DNA of 64,000 bases from Polaromonas sp. A23 (GTDB lineage Bacteria; Pseudomonadota; Gammaproteobacteria; Burkholderiales; Burkholderiaceae_C), in the NCBI RefSeq assembly GCF_002001015.1, contig NZ_MUNO01000026.1, positions 345,743-409,742 of the forward strand. Direction: 5' to 3'. The notes beneath the pieces were generated by a model. That model ran no database searches and was not told the DNA's origin. It saw nothing but the letters and a program-made list of their open reading frames with translations. Positions 37,685 through 46,900 of this stretch are shown here, one piece after another. The first letter of the stretch is position 1, and the number at the start of each line of letters is the position of its first letter. Made by a program: the position numbers and the translations under genes.

Positions 37685-39025
37685 TCAGGCAGGCTTGCGT
37701 GTCGCCCGGGCCCTGGCTTCAGGCATGGCTTCGGTCGGAGCCGGCACGGCGCTGCCGCGTGGCGCTCCGGACATTGTGGGCGTGGGACCCGTCTCACGCA
37801 TCCCCACCAGGCAGGGATTGGCGCCACCCAAGGGTTTTTCCGCCAGCACGCGCGAGGCCTCGGGGGCCACCGCCACCGGAGCGGCGGCGGACGCACCGTC
37901 GGACGGCCGTGCGGCAGCGGGCGGGCTCAGATCCACCACCCGCACGGTCATGCCGTCGCGCTGAAGCCGTTGCTGGCCCGTGGTGACCACCATGTCGCCC
38001 GACTCCAGCCCGCTGGCGATTTCCGCCTGGCCAGGCCGACGGATACCCACCTGCACCGCCACCCGCCGGGCGATCCAGGTTTGCGCCTCCGGCCCGGGTA
38101 CGAGCTTGATGACAAACTGCCGGTCACCCTGAGGCACCAGAGCCTCTTCCGGGATGACTCTGGCGTTGTCCCGCTCGCCGAACACCACGTTGACACGGGC
38201 AAACATGCCGGGGCGTAGCTGCAGCTGCCGGTTGTCGATGCAGGCCCGCACCGCCACCGAGCGCCCGTTGGCGTCAATCAGCGGATCGATCGCCTGCACC
38301 ACAGCGGCGTATTTCCGGCCCGGCAGCGCGTCCATGTCCACCACGGCGGTCTGGCCGCGCTTGAGCTTGTTCTGAAAACGCTCGGGCAGCCGGAAGTCGA
38401 CAAACACGGCATCAATGTCTTCAATATTGACGATGTCGGCCCCATCCTTGAGGTAGTCCCCGGGGTTGACCAGGCGGATGCCGGCAATGCCGTCGAAGGG
38501 CGCGACGATTTTCAGCCTGGCCGCGGTGGCCCTGGCCAGCGACAGCTTCGCCTGCGCCACCTGCAGGTTGGCCGCGCTTTCATCAAGGGAACGCTGGCTG
38601 ACAAAGTTTTGCGCGACCAGTTCCTGGTTGCGCTTCTGGTTGGCCTGGGCGATCGACAGCTCCGCCTGGCTTTGCTGCACCTGCGCGAGTGGCAACTGGT
38701 CGTCAAACTGCACCAGCACCTGGCCCTTGCGCACGCGCTGGCCGTCCGTGAAATTGAGTTGCGTGATGCGGCCACTGACCTCGGGGCGCAGCACCACGCT
38801 GCGGCGTGAACGCAGGCTGCCGACTGCCTGCGCGTCGTCCACAAGGCTTACGACCTTCACCCTGGCGGCTTCAACCGTCGGTCGCGCACCGGCTGCCGGC
38901 TGCGACTGCCCCGCAGACGCGGCCTTGGCCGGGCTGCCGGCCTTGTTCTGATACCACCATGCGGCACCGGACAGACCAGCAATGCCGAGCACCGCGACGA
39001 CAGAATAAATTGCTTTTGATGCCAT
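37685..39025 (-). CDS. RND efflux periplasmic adaptor (membrane fusion protein)
   Basis: 446 residues from the ATG at 39025. An N-terminal membrane anchor (SVVAVLGIAGLSGAAWWY) is followed by the lipoyl/biotinyl halves (VSGRITQLNFTDGQRVRKGQ; APFDGIAGIRLVNPGDYL), an alpha-hairpin between them, and the beta-barrel. The C-terminal about 75 residues are Ala/Pro-rich and look disordered, unusual for these adaptors. First gene of the pump operon. Confidence 0.9.
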   Translation of the reverse strand: MASKAIYSVVAVLGIAGLSGAAWWYQNKAGSPAKAASAGQSQPAAGARPTVEAARVKVVSLVDDAQAVGSLRSRRSVVLRPEVSGRITQLNFTDGQRVRKGQVLVQFDDQLPLAQVQQSQAELSIAQANQKRNQELVAQNFVSQRSLDESAANLQVAQAKLSLARATAARLKIVAPFDGIAGIRLVNPGDYLKDGADIVNIEDIDAVFVDFRLPERFQNKLKRGQTAVVDMDALPGRKYAAVVQAIDPLIDANGRSVAVRACIDNRQLQLRPGMFARVNVVFGERDNARVIPEEALVPQGDRQFVIKLVPGPEAQTWIARRVAVQVGIRRPGQAEIASGLESGDMVVTTGQQRLQRDGMTVRVVDLSPPAAARPSDGASAAAPVAVAPEASRVLAEKPLGGANPCLVGMRETGPTPTMSGAPRGSAVPAPTEAMPEARARATRKPA

Positions 39026-39177
39026 GGAGGAACGGTTGATTAAGGTCAAACTTTGACAATGGATCAATGTAACAGCAGGTTGCGCCACCAGTGTCACCGA
39101 GGTGGAATCCTGAGCAAAATCAAGGCCAGATTTACGCTGGCTTTACATTGGCACCGCCTCCCCCCGCCGACGCCGCA

Positions 39178-39654
39178 TCAGCCCCTGGACAGCGCCAGAA
39201 CCACACCCTTGTTGGCCAGGGCATCGGCACGCTCGTTGCCGGGATCGCCAGCATGCCCCTTGACCCACCGCCATTCGATGGCATGGCCACTGCTGGTAAC
39301 CAAAGCATCGAGCTTTTGCCAGAGATCGACATTTTTCACGGGTTGCTTGGCTGCGGTGCGCCAGCCACGCGCTTTCCAGCCGCTGATCCACTCGGTGATG
39401 CCCTTGCGTACGTATTCGCTGTCGAGGTACAGCGTTACCCGGCAGGGGCGTTTGAGCGCGGCCAGCGCTTCAATCACGGCCATCATTTCCATGCGGTTGT
39501 TGGTCGTGCCCATTTCACCGCCAAACAGTTCCTTGACGCTGTCACCGGTAGTCAGCATGGCACCCCAGCCTCCGGGGCCGGGATTACCCTTACAGGCGCC
39601 GTCTGTGTAGATAACCACGTGTTGCTGTGCCGTGATTTGAGAAAAATCAGTCAT
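39178..39654 (-). CDS. rnhA: Ribonuclease HI
   Basis: Degrades the RNA of RNA-DNA hybrids. 158 residues from the ATG at 39654. All catalytic acids are visible: [33 protein letters not shown], and [12 protein letters not shown] near the end. Follows the methyltransferase gene by 43 bp in the same direction. Confidence 0.96.
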   Translation of the reverse strand: MTDFSQITAQQHVVIYTDGACKGNPGPGGWGAMLTTGDSVKELFGGEMGTTNNRMEMMAVIEALAALKRPCRVTLYLDSEYVRKGITEWISGWKARGWRTAAKQPVKNVDLWQKLDALVTSSGHAIEWRWVKGHAGDPGNERADALANKGVVLALSRG

Positions 39655-39697
39655 GCTTTGCCGAATTCCGGATGTTGTCGTTGTGAAAAAAGAAGAC

Positions 39698-40507
39698 TCA
39701 AAAAGAGCCAGGACGGCGGATCTGGTTAGCCAGGGCCGCTGGCGCGGTAGCGGGCGCCTTCTGCGCTTTCCAGTTGGGCTCCAGCAGACGCATGCCGCGA
39801 ACACGTTTTACAGCGACTACAAAATACAGGGCTCCAAAAATTGGCCACCAGCGCTCGCCCATGCGGTCCATCCAGGCAAACCGCTCCAGCGAAGCCGGCC
39901 TGCTCACGGCGGGCCGGTAGCAGCCAAAGTGCCCCGATTCGACCTCGAAATCAAGCAGCCGCAACCAGTCGCGCAGCCGCCAGTAGCCGATGAACTCCCC
40001 CGCCTCGGGCAAAAACAGCTCGCCATAACCCAGGCGACGGTAGAAATGCGCGCGGCGCTGACGCAAGCCCCAAAGGCTGGCGGGGTTCAAGCCACTGATG
40101 ACCACACGGCCCTCAGGAACAAGCACACGCTCAACTTCCCGCAGCGTGGCATGCGGATCGTTGCTCAACTCCAGCGTGTGCGGCAGCAATACCAGATCGA
40201 GGCTGCTTTCCGGAAACGGCAAGGCAGCCGAGTCGGTCAGCAAGGCGACGCGCGGGGAAGCTGGCGGTTTTTCATCGGCACCCGACAAACCATCCAGCAG
40301 AGCCGACTCGGGACCCTGCAGCGCCAGCCATTTGTGCGGCATGCGGTTGCTGCGCAAGGCATCAAGCTCGGGCAACCCCAGCTGCAGCGCGTGGTAACCG
40401 AACATGTCGGCCACAGCCAGGTCGAATCGCTCGCGCTCCCACGCCAGCAAATACTCGCCGGGCGGGGTCCTGAACCAGTCGGTGAAACCTATAATTTGTG
40501 AGCCCAT
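39698..40507 (-). CDS. Class I SAM-dependent methyltransferase (PF08241-like)
   Basis: 269 residues from the ATG at 40507. The N-terminal half is short of a clear GxGxG motif I, but the later part shows the methyltransferase pattern [19 protein letters not shown] and [15 protein letters not shown]. This matches the family located between gloB and rnhA in many betaproteobacteria. Substrate unknown. Divergent from gloB by 12 bp. Confidence 0.8.
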   Translation of the reverse strand: MGSQIIGFTDWFRTPPGEYLLAWERERFDLAVADMFGYHALQLGLPELDALRSNRMPHKWLALQGPESALLDGLSGADEKPPASPRVALLTDSAALPFPESSLDLVLLPHTLELSNDPHATLREVERVLVPEGRVVISGLNPASLWGLRQRRAHFYRRLGYGELFLPEAGEFIGYWRLRDWLRLLDFEVESGHFGCYRPAVSRPASLERFAWMDRMGERWWPIFGALYFVVAVKRVRGMRLLEPNWKAQKAPATAPAALANQIRRPGSF

Positions 40508-40519
40508 CGAGACCGCCGC

Positions 40520-41290
40520 ATGCACCTGACTCCCATTCCCGCCTTTAACGACAACTACCTCTGGCTGTTGCAAGACGGCCGGCGTGCCCTGATCGTTGAT
40601 CCTGGCGATGCCCAGCCCGTGCTTGAGGTCCTCAAGGCCCGGCAACTGCAATTAGAGTCGATTCTAGTCACGCACCACCACCTCGACCACATCGGCGGCG
40701 TCGACACCCTGCGCGATGCAACCGGTGCGAAAGTCTTCGGTCCGGCCCGCGAGCGCATCCCCGAGCCCCTCACTCGGCTCAGGGACGGGGACACGGTACG
40801 GGCGCTGGGCCTTGATTTTCAGGTGCTGGACGTGCCCGGCCACACCGCAGGCCACATCGCTTTTTACACCCCCGACGTGGATGGACGGCCCCTGCTCTTT
40901 TGCGGGGACACGCTTTTTTCGGGCGGTTGCGGGCGCCTGTTCGAGGGCACGCCCGCGCAAATGCTGGCATCGCTGGACCGTCTGGCCGCGCTGCCAGGCA
41001 ACACCAGAGTGTGCTGCACCCATGAATACACCATGAGCAACCTGCTTTTTGCACTTGCAGTAGAACCTGACAACAGCGAGCTGATTGGTTACCATGCACG
41101 CTGTGCTGCCCTGAGAGACAGCGGGGAGCCCACCTTGCCCACCTCGATAGCCCAGGAGTTGCTGATCAACCCGTTTTTACGTACCCGACAGCCCGTGGTC
41201 GTGGCCGCTGCCCACCGCTTTGATCCTGCGGCGCACGACGACAACACCGTATTTGCCGCCATCAGGCAATGGAAGAACCAATTCAAATGA
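40520..41290 (+). CDS. gloB: Hydroxyacylglutathione hydrolase (glyoxalase II)
   Basis: Hydrolyses S-lactoylglutathione in methylglyoxal detoxification. 256 residues, metallo-beta-lactamase fold with THHHLDHIGG, later metal ligands GHTAGH, CGDTLF and CTHEYT. The stop overlaps the mltD start (ATGA). Confidence 0.95.
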   Translation: MHLTPIPAFNDNYLWLLQDGRRALIVDPGDAQPVLEVLKARQLQLESILVTHHHLDHIGGVDTLRDATGAKVFGPARERIPEPLTRLRDGDTVRALGLDFQVLDVPGHTAGHIAFYTPDVDGRPLLFCGDTLFSGGCGRLFEGTPAQMLASLDRLAALPGNTRVCCTHEYTMSNLLFALAVEPDNSELIGYHARCAALRDSGEPTLPTSIAQELLINPFLRTRQPVVVAAAHRFDPAAHDDNTVFAAIRQWKNQFK

Positions 41291-42882
41291 CCGAGCTGCA
41301 GCAGACATTCACCTCCCCCTCTCCCCTCGCTGCCCTTCGACCCAGCCTTATCCAACTGATCTCTCGACTGATCTCTCGACTGACCTCTCCGCTGAAATCC
41401 CTCCTTCTTGCTGCCGCCGTCGTCCTGGTTGCGGGCTGTGCCAGTACCAGCCCGCCCGGCATGCCCGGCGACCCCGTTCTGAGTACCTCCTCCACAGCAC
41501 CTGCTGCCACACCGGTATATCCTACCGGCCCCTTGTCGGCCATTGGGCAGACGCAGGCGGCCTCCGGCGGCGTGGCCTCTCTGCAGCCCCCGGCCGATTT
41601 GTGGGACCGCATACGCCGCGGCTTTGCCATGCCCAATCTTGAGAGCGAATTGGTCACCGACCGCGAGCAGTGGTACACCAGCCGGCCGGACTATATCCAG
41701 CGCATGACGGAGCGTTCCAGCAAATACCTTTTTCATGTGGTTGAAGAACTCGAACGCCGCAACATGCCGACCGAGCTGGCGCTACTTCCTTTCATTGAAA
41801 GCGCCTTCAACCCGCAGGCTGTCTCCAGCGCCAAAGCTGCCGGCATGTGGCAATTCATGCCAGCCACCGGTAAATACTTCGACCTGAAACAAAACGCCTT
41901 CCGTGATGACCGTCGCGACGTGCTGGCGTCAACACGCGCTGCGTTGGACTACCTCCAAAAACTGCACGGCATGTTTGGCGATTGGCACCTGGCACTCGCT
42001 GCCTACAACTGGGGCGAAGGCAGTGTGGGCCGTGCAATCGCGAAGAACCAGAAACTCGGTTTGGGGACTGGTTATCTGGACTTGCGCATGCCTGACGAAA
42101 CCCGACTGTACGTGCCCAAGCTGCAGGCGGTCAAAAACATCATTGCCGCCCCTCAAACCTACCGCGCCGAGCTGCCGCTGATTGAAAATCACCCCTACTT
42201 CCAGCAGGTGCAGATCAATCGCGATATCGACGTGACGCTGGCCGCAAGGCTGGCCGACGTCGGCATTGCCGACTTCAAGGCGCTCAATCCCGCGGCGCAT
42301 CGCCCGGTGATTCTCGCAGCCGGCACGCCGCACATCCTCCTGCCCTGGGATAACGCCAAGGTGTTTCAGCGTAACTTCGACGCTTACACACAAGGTCAAT
42401 ACGCCAGCTGGACAGCCTGGACCGCGCCCACCACATTGAGCGTGGGCGAGGCCGCGAAAAAAGTTGGCATGAGCGAAGCGGATCTGCGAGGAGTCAACAA
42501 CATTCCGCCGCGCATGCTGATCAAGGCCGGTTCAACACTGCTGGTGCCGCGTACCGCCAGGATGGACGACGATGTCACCAGCCAGGTTGCCGACAACGCC
42601 CAGATGGCTTTCGCCCCTGAAATCGTGACACGCCGCAGCACCATCAAGGCGCGCAAGGGTGAGACAGTCGCAAGCATCGCGCGGCGTTACGGCTTGAGTG
42701 CAGCAAGCGTCGCGGATTGGAACAAGGTCAGCGCATCCGCCGCCTTCAAGGCAGGACAACAGATCGTGGTGTTCTTGCCTGTCAAGACCCGCAACGTTGC
42801 AGGATCGCCAGCAAAGCGTGCAACGATCAAGGCGGTTCGGCGCGCCCCGGCCAAGGCCATCGTCAAGAGCAAAAGGCGCTAG
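41287..42882 (+). CDS. mltD: Membrane-bound lytic murein transglycosylase D
   Basis: Lipoprotein that cleaves peptidoglycan between MurNAc and GlcNAc. 531 residues. Lipobox LVAGC closes the signal peptide. The family 1E transglycosylase domain has catalytic Glu in LLPFIESAFNPQAVSSAKAAG and WQFMPATGK, plus AAYNWGEG. Two LysM-like segments follow (TTLSVGEAAKKVGMSEADL; KGETVASIARRYGLS), then a basic C-terminus. The signal peptide contains three tandem 12-bp units (41356-41391). Coupled to gloB. Confidence 0.94.
   Translation: MTELQQTFTSPSPLAALRPSLIQLISRLISRLTSPLKSLLLAAAVVLVAGCASTSPPGMPGDPVLSTSSTAPAATPVYPTGPLSAIGQTQAASGGVASLQPPADLWDRIRRGFAMPNLESELVTDREQWYTSRPDYIQRMTERSSKYLFHVVEELERRNMPTELALLPFIESAFNPQAVSSAKAAGMWQFMPATGKYFDLKQNAFRDDRRDVLASTRAALDYLQKLHGMFGDWHLALAAYNWGEGSVGRAIAKNQKLGLGTGYLDLRMPDETRLYVPKLQAVKNIIAAPQTYRAELPLIENHPYFQQVQINRDIDVTLAARLADVGIADFKALNPAAHRPVILAAGTPHILLPWDNAKVFQRNFDAYTQGQYASWTAWTAPTTLSVGEAAKKVGMSEADLRGVNNIPPRMLIKAGSTLLVPRTARMDDDVTSQVADNAQMAFAPEIVTRRSTIKARKGETVASIARRYGLSAASVADWNKVSASAAFKAGQQIVVFLPVKTRNVAGSPAKRATIKAVRRAPAKAIVKSKRR
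41356..41391 (+). repeat. Tandem 12-bp repeat in the mltD signal peptide
   Basis: Two perfect units CTGATCTCTCGA and one diverged unit CTGACCTCTCCG, encoding LISRLISRLTSP just before the hydrophobic core. Unit gain or loss would keep frame. Confidence 0.8.
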
Positions 42883-42974
42883 TTTTCCATGATTTCAAGG
42901 AAAATCGTCCCCTGGCCCGCATTCGCCAAGCGTTGTTAGCTATCGACTCAATGGCATAGTTGAGTGCATCCGCC

Positions 42975-43832
42975 ATGGCCGCCCGCACACCTCACAACCC
43001 AGCCCAACGCGGCGGCAGGTATCTCTATGTGCTGGGGCTGGTCGCCATGGGGCTGGGAATCATCTTGCTGCTGCCGATCATGGAACCTGCGCTGCGTCCC
43101 GTGGGCGCGGTGATGTTGCTGTTCGGCCTGGTTTTGGCGGGTAGCTATTTCGTCGGCAGACTGAAGGCCGAAATGTCTGCCGACAACTTGGCCCTCGAAC
43201 CCGCCTGGCGCAAGCCGGCGCACGGCGCTGCAGGTTACGGTAGCCTGCCCGTCAACGATGCGTACACACCGGCACAGCCCCCCGCCCGGGCCACTCCTGT
43301 CCTGGCGGCCGGTGCCCGGCCATCCGCTTCAGCCGAAAGGGCTGAGCCCAGAACAGCCCCAGCGCGAGTCGCGGCACCTGCCAGCCCACCGGCCACGGTG
43401 ATCTGGACATCCGCGATGTTTGACCACATGTCGCCGCAGCAATTTGACGCACTGTGCGAGGCCCTGCTGGGCCAGGGCGGGTTTGAAACCCGCAGCCAGT
43501 CGCATGGCGCCGCGGGTGGCGCCACCATCTGGTTGTATTCACGCCATGCGCAGCAGGGCAAGGGCAGCCCCGTCGCGGTGGTGCTGTGCAGACAGTGGCC
43601 GGGGCAATCGGTAGGTCCGCGCGAACTGCAGCCGCTGCTTGAATTGATGAGCGCGCACCATCTCACGCGGGGGACCTGTGCCACTTTGTCCAGCTGTACC
43701 GAAAGCGTGCGCAAGTTCGCCAAGCTCAAAGGCATCAACCTGCTGGACCGCAACGCCGTGCTGGACCTGATCACGCGGCGCACGCCAGCCCAGCAACAGG
43801 CGCTGCTCGCGCGGGTACAGGAAAAAGCCTGA
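42975..43832 (+). CDS. Membrane protein with a degenerate Mrr-type restriction endonuclease domain
   Basis: 285 residues from the ATG at 42975. Two hydrophobic spans at the N-terminus (YLYVLGLVAMGLGIILLLP; VGAVMLLFGLVLAGSYFV), an Ala/Pro-rich linker, then an Mrr_cat-like domain (PF04471): MSPQQFDALCEALLGQGGFE and a late TESVRKFAKLKGINLLDRNAV. The catalytic D-(Q/E)-K residues appear lost: GGATIWLY where DGGID-type is expected, and VLCRQW where QCKR-type is expected. Probably a non-cutting, membrane-attached DNA-binding or structural relative. Confidence 0.7.
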   Translation: MAARTPHNPAQRGGRYLYVLGLVAMGLGIILLLPIMEPALRPVGAVMLLFGLVLAGSYFVGRLKAEMSADNLALEPAWRKPAHGAAGYGSLPVNDAYTPAQPPARATPVLAAGARPSASAERAEPRTAPARVAAPASPPATVIWTSAMFDHMSPQQFDALCEALLGQGGFETRSQSHGAAGGATIWLYSRHAQQGKGSPVAVVLCRQWPGQSVGPRELQPLLELMSAHHLTRGTCATLSSCTESVRKFAKLKGINLLDRNAVLDLITRRTPAQQQALLARVQEKA

Positions 43833-43837
43833 GCGTT

Positions 43838-43990
43838 CTAGAGCTCTAGCGCGCCCGTACCAAACAATCCGAGCAAGCCGATGACGATCAGGTAAATGGC
43901 AACGATGAAGTTAAGCAGGCGCGGCATGATCAGGATCAGGATGCCGGCGATCAGGGAAACAACAGGGCCGATGGTAAGGTGAAGGTTCAT
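43838..43990 (-). CDS. DUF3096 small membrane protein (50 residues)
   Basis: A 51-codon ORF starting MNLHLTIGPVVSLIAGILIL and ending GLFGTGALEL, with two hydrophobic spans joined by MPRLLNF. This is the DUF3096 pattern, short proteins of unknown function common in proteobacteria. Convergent with the Mrr-like gene, stops 5 bp apart. Confidence 0.8.
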   Translation of the reverse strand: MNLHLTIGPVVSLIAGILILIMPRLLNFIVAIYLIVIGLLGLFGTGALEL

Positions 43991-44134
43991 GGGTTCCTTG
44001 CGGTGATGAAAGAGGATGCCGCCGGCACCTTGGGTGTTGCGAGCATGCAGATCCCAATGTAACGAGCGGCTGCCAGCGTGTATGTAGGACGAAACAAACA
44101 GGCCCCCTCAGGCTTGGCCCGCCTGCAGGCGCCC

Positions 44135-44824
44135 TCAGCGGGTTGGCAACAAGGCTGCCAGGAAGGCCGGCAGTGGCCGGTTCTGCGACAACAGGTAGGC
44201 CGCCATGGCCCCGGCCACCTGCCGCACCGCCGGTCTTTGGGAAATCCGCTCGCGCCAGGCGAGCAGGCGCGGCGTGCCCTCATCCATGGCGGCGCCCATG
44301 CGCTCGCCGAAAAGCTGCGCCATGTAAAAGGCGATGTCTGCAAACGAGAACGGGCCGGCGAGGTAGTCGCGCTCGGCCAGCAAGGCGTCCATCTTCCGGT
44401 AGTAGCTCATCGAGGCCTCGCGCGCGGCGATGGCCACCGGGTCCTGCGGCTGGTCCTGCAGGCTCATCAGCCGGATGATGGGCGGGAAATACACCTCGTC
44501 CGACTGATGCTCAAGCAGCCGTGCCCGGGCTTTGGCCGCCCTGCCTGACGGCCACAGCGGCAGTTCAGGCTGCAACTCTTCAAGGTATTCAAAGATCTGC
44601 GTCGAGTCGAAAATCTCCAGCTCGCCGTGGACCAGCACCGGCACCTGCTGCTTGGGATTGATGCGTGCCACTTCAGGATGTCTGGGCTGGTACAGGCGCT
44701 TCATTTCGAAGGGCACCATCACCAGCTCGAAATCGATTCCTTTTTCAAGCGCGGCAATCTGAACCTTGGCGCCAAACATGCTCAGCGGCCCGGAATAAAG
44801 AATCAGGGGTGGATGACCTTCCAT
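44135..44824 (-). CDS. Glutathione S-transferase family protein
   Basis: 229 residues from the ATG at 44824. Thioredoxin-like N-terminal domain with LYSGPLSMFGAKVQIAALEKG, cis-Pro in QVPVLV and STQIFEYLEE, then a helical C-terminal domain with FSFADIAFY. The ATG overlaps the last base of the ABC permease stop (TGATG), so it is the final, coupled gene of the importer operon. This suggests glutathione-dependent processing of the imported compound. The active-site residue is probably Ser rather than Cys. Confidence 0.9.
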   Translation of the reverse strand: MEGHPPLILYSGPLSMFGAKVQIAALEKGIDFELVMVPFEMKRLYQPRHPEVARINPKQQVPVLVHGELEIFDSTQIFEYLEELQPELPLWPSGRAAKARARLLEHQSDEVYFPPIIRLMSLQDQPQDPVAIAAREASMSYYRKMDALLAERDYLAGPFSFADIAFYMAQLFGERMGAAMDEGTPRLLAWRERISQRPAVRQVAGAMAAYLLSQNRPLPAFLAALLPTR

Positions 44825-45663
44825 CACAGCTTCTCCGTTTCTCCGGTGCGCGGCTGCCACTTCATGAGCCGGCGCTCGATGCGGCCGACAATACCGTCGA
44901 GCACCAGCGCAAACGCCGTCAGTACCACAATGCCGGCAAACACAGTGTTGACATCAAACGTGCCTTCGGCCTGCAAGATCAGGTAACCCACCCCACGCGC
45001 CGAGCCCAGGTATTCACCCACCACGGCACCTACAAAAGCCAGGCCCACCGAGGTATGCAGGCTGGAAAAAACCCAGCTGGTCGCGCTCGGCAAATACACC
45101 GTGCGCAGCAGTTGCCGTTGATTCGCACCCAGCATCCTCGCGTTCGCCAGCACCACCGGGCTGACCTCCTTGACCCCCTGGTAGACATTGAAAAACACAA
45201 TGAAAAACACCAGTGTGACCGCCAGTGCCACCTTGCTCCAGATGCCCAGGCCGAACCACATGGCAAAGATGGGCGCCAGGATCACGCGCGGCATCGAGTT
45301 GGCGGCCTTGATGTAGGGGTCCATGATTGCGCTGGCCATGGGGGCCAGCGCCAGCCACAGACCGCAGGCCAGGCCCAGCACCGTGCCTATGCCGAAGGCC
45401 AGCACCGTTTCGAGCAGCGTTGTACCCAGGTGCAGGTAGATGTCGGCATTGCCCGGCAGCCCATCGGGGAACAGCAGGCTGGGTCCGAAACCGAAAGGCA
45501 TGAACCAGGACCACACACGCCCCGCCACCTTGACCGGTTCACCAAGGAAAAATGCCAGTTGCTGGTCGCGCGAAGCGAGCTGCCACACGGTCAGAAAAAC
45601 GACCAGCATGCCAATTTGCCAGACGCGCAGGTTTCGGTCAGAGGGTTTGAGGTAGTGCCACAC
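44824..45663 (-). CDS. ABC importer permease, NitT/TauT (SsuC-like) type
   Basis: 279 residues from the GTG at 45663, chosen for its AGGAG 6 nt upstream; a TTG at 45699 would add 12 residues. About six spans and the EAA-type loop (NARMLGANQRQLLRTVYLPS) typical of binding-protein-dependent permeases. Second gene of the ATPase-permease pair; a degenerate family A repeat lies between them. Substrate unknown (nitrate, sulfonate, taurine and aromatic-like compounds use this family). Confidence 0.9.
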   Translation of the reverse strand: MWHYLKPSDRNLRVWQIGMLVVFLTVWQLASRDQQLAFFLGEPVKVAGRVWSWFMPFGFGPSLLFPDGLPGNADIYLHLGTTLLETVLAFGIGTVLGLACGLWLALAPMASAIMDPYIKAANSMPRVILAPIFAMWFGLGIWSKVALAVTLVFFIVFFNVYQGVKEVSPVVLANARMLGANQRQLLRTVYLPSATSWVFSSLHTSVGLAFVGAVVGEYLGSARGVGYLILQAEGTFDVNTVFAGIVVLTAFALVLDGIVGRIERRLMKWQPRTGETEKL

Positions 45664-45701
45664 ATCAGACTCCTGCACGGCGAGCGAGGGGACTCTCAAT
45701 A

Positions 45702-45884
45702 CCAGCCGGGGCCGCGGAACCGGCTTTGCCGGCCCGCAGGCGCAGCGGCCACCGAGGGGCTGGAGCCTGCGGCTCCAAAGCTGCTTGAGCAGCTTTGGAC
45801 AGGCGACAGAAGCGAAGCCTCTGGCGAGCGGCGGCCTGCAAGGCCTCGGGAGCTACACGCAGTGAGCGACCGTAGGGGCACATA
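45702..45884 (-). repeat. Family A repeat, copy 5, with internal insertion
   Basis: About 183 bp: begins right after the ATPase stop and ends with GGAACCGGCTTTGCCGGCCC. The central hairpin is replaced by about 90 bp of extra sequence, including GGAGCCTGCGGCTCC and AAAGCTGCTTGAGCAGCTTT palindromes. Confidence 0.8.
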
Positions 45885-46724
45885 TCAGGCGGCCTTGCGG
45901 AGTTGCTGAGCGTAACCCTTGAGCACCTCGTCGCGCAGCACATCCCAGATCTGGGTGTGCAGCTCGATGAAGCGCGGCTGCGTCCTGACTTCTGCCACAT
46001 TGCGCGGGCGCGGCAGGTCGATGTCGAACTCGCCCATCGGGAAGGTGGCCGGCCCGGCCGACAGCACCACCACGCGGTCGCTCATGGCGATGGCTTCGTC
46101 AAGATCGTGCGTGATGAACAGGACTGCCTTCTTTTTGGCAGCCCAGAGGTCCAGCACTTCGTTTTCCATGAGCTGGCGAGTCTGGATGTCGAGGGCCGAA
46201 AAAGGCTCGTCCATCAGGATGATGTCGGGGTCCAGCGCCAGCACCTGCGCGAGCGCCGTGCGCTTGCGCATGCCACCGGACAACTGGTGCGGGTAACGGT
46301 CGCCAAAACCACGGAGGCCAACCCGGTCCAGCCAGGCCTGCGCCTGGACGCGCGCCTCGGCATCGGGCACGCCGCGGTATTGCAGGCCAACCATGACGTT
46401 GTCGATCGTATTCCGCCAGGGCATCAGTGCCTCCGTCTGGAACATGTAGCCGGCGCGGGTGTTGATGCCTTCCAGGGGTTTTCCAAACACCTTCACGGTG
46501 CCCGAGGTCGGGGGCAGCAAGCCGGCGCCGATATTGAGCAGCGTGGACTTGCCGCAGCCCGTCGGCCCGACGACAGAGACAAACTCACCCGCTCGGATGC
46601 GCAATGTGGTTTCACCAACGGCGGTGTAACCCGGCCCCGCGTCACCCGGCGAGCGAAAGGTGCAGCTGATGTCAAGCAGCTCAAGCGCGTAATTGCTGGC
46701 GTGATTTTCGGCTGTGTCTGTCAT
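45885..46724 (-). CDS. ABC importer ATP-binding protein, NitT/TauT type
   Basis: 279 residues from the ATG at 46724. Walker A GPTGCGKST, signature LSGGMRKRTALAQ, Walker B ILMDEPFSALD and H-loop FITHDLDEA are complete. Belongs with the binding protein upstream and the permease downstream, all on the minus strand. Confidence 0.94.
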   Translation of the reverse strand: MTDTAENHASNYALELLDISCTFRSPGDAGPGYTAVGETTLRIRAGEFVSVVGPTGCGKSTLLNIGAGLLPPTSGTVKVFGKPLEGINTRAGYMFQTEALMPWRNTIDNVMVGLQYRGVPDAEARVQAQAWLDRVGLRGFGDRYPHQLSGGMRKRTALAQVLALDPDIILMDEPFSALDIQTRQLMENEVLDLWAAKKKAVLFITHDLDEAIAMSDRVVVLSAGPATFPMGEFDIDLPRPRNVAEVRTQPRFIELHTQIWDVLRDEVLKGYAQQLRKAA

Positions 46725-46800
46725 GGGTGAATATTGTCGCCGCGAACCGGACTGCTTAGACAGAGGCAAGCGACAAGCGAAGTGGCTGTGGAAGTTCCAT

Positions 46801-46894
46801 ACCAGCCGGGGCCGCGGAACCGGCTTAGCCGGGCCGCAGGCGCAGCGGCCCCCTCGGGGGGCAGCGCAGTACGCGAAGCGACAAGCGTAGGGGC
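46801..46894 (-). repeat. Family A repeat, copy 6 (after the binding-protein gene)
   Basis: Full copy beginning 6 bp after the stop codon of the binding protein gene. Both hairpins (CCCCCTCGGGGGG and CCGGCTTAGCCGG) are intact. Confidence 0.92.
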
Positions 46895-46900
46895 CTATTT

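Noticed and set aside
45664..45699. TTG start at 45699 for the ABC permease
   Set aside because: The GTG at 45663 has a good AGGAG at 6 nt, while the TTG has no visible ribosome site and overlaps the repeat edge.
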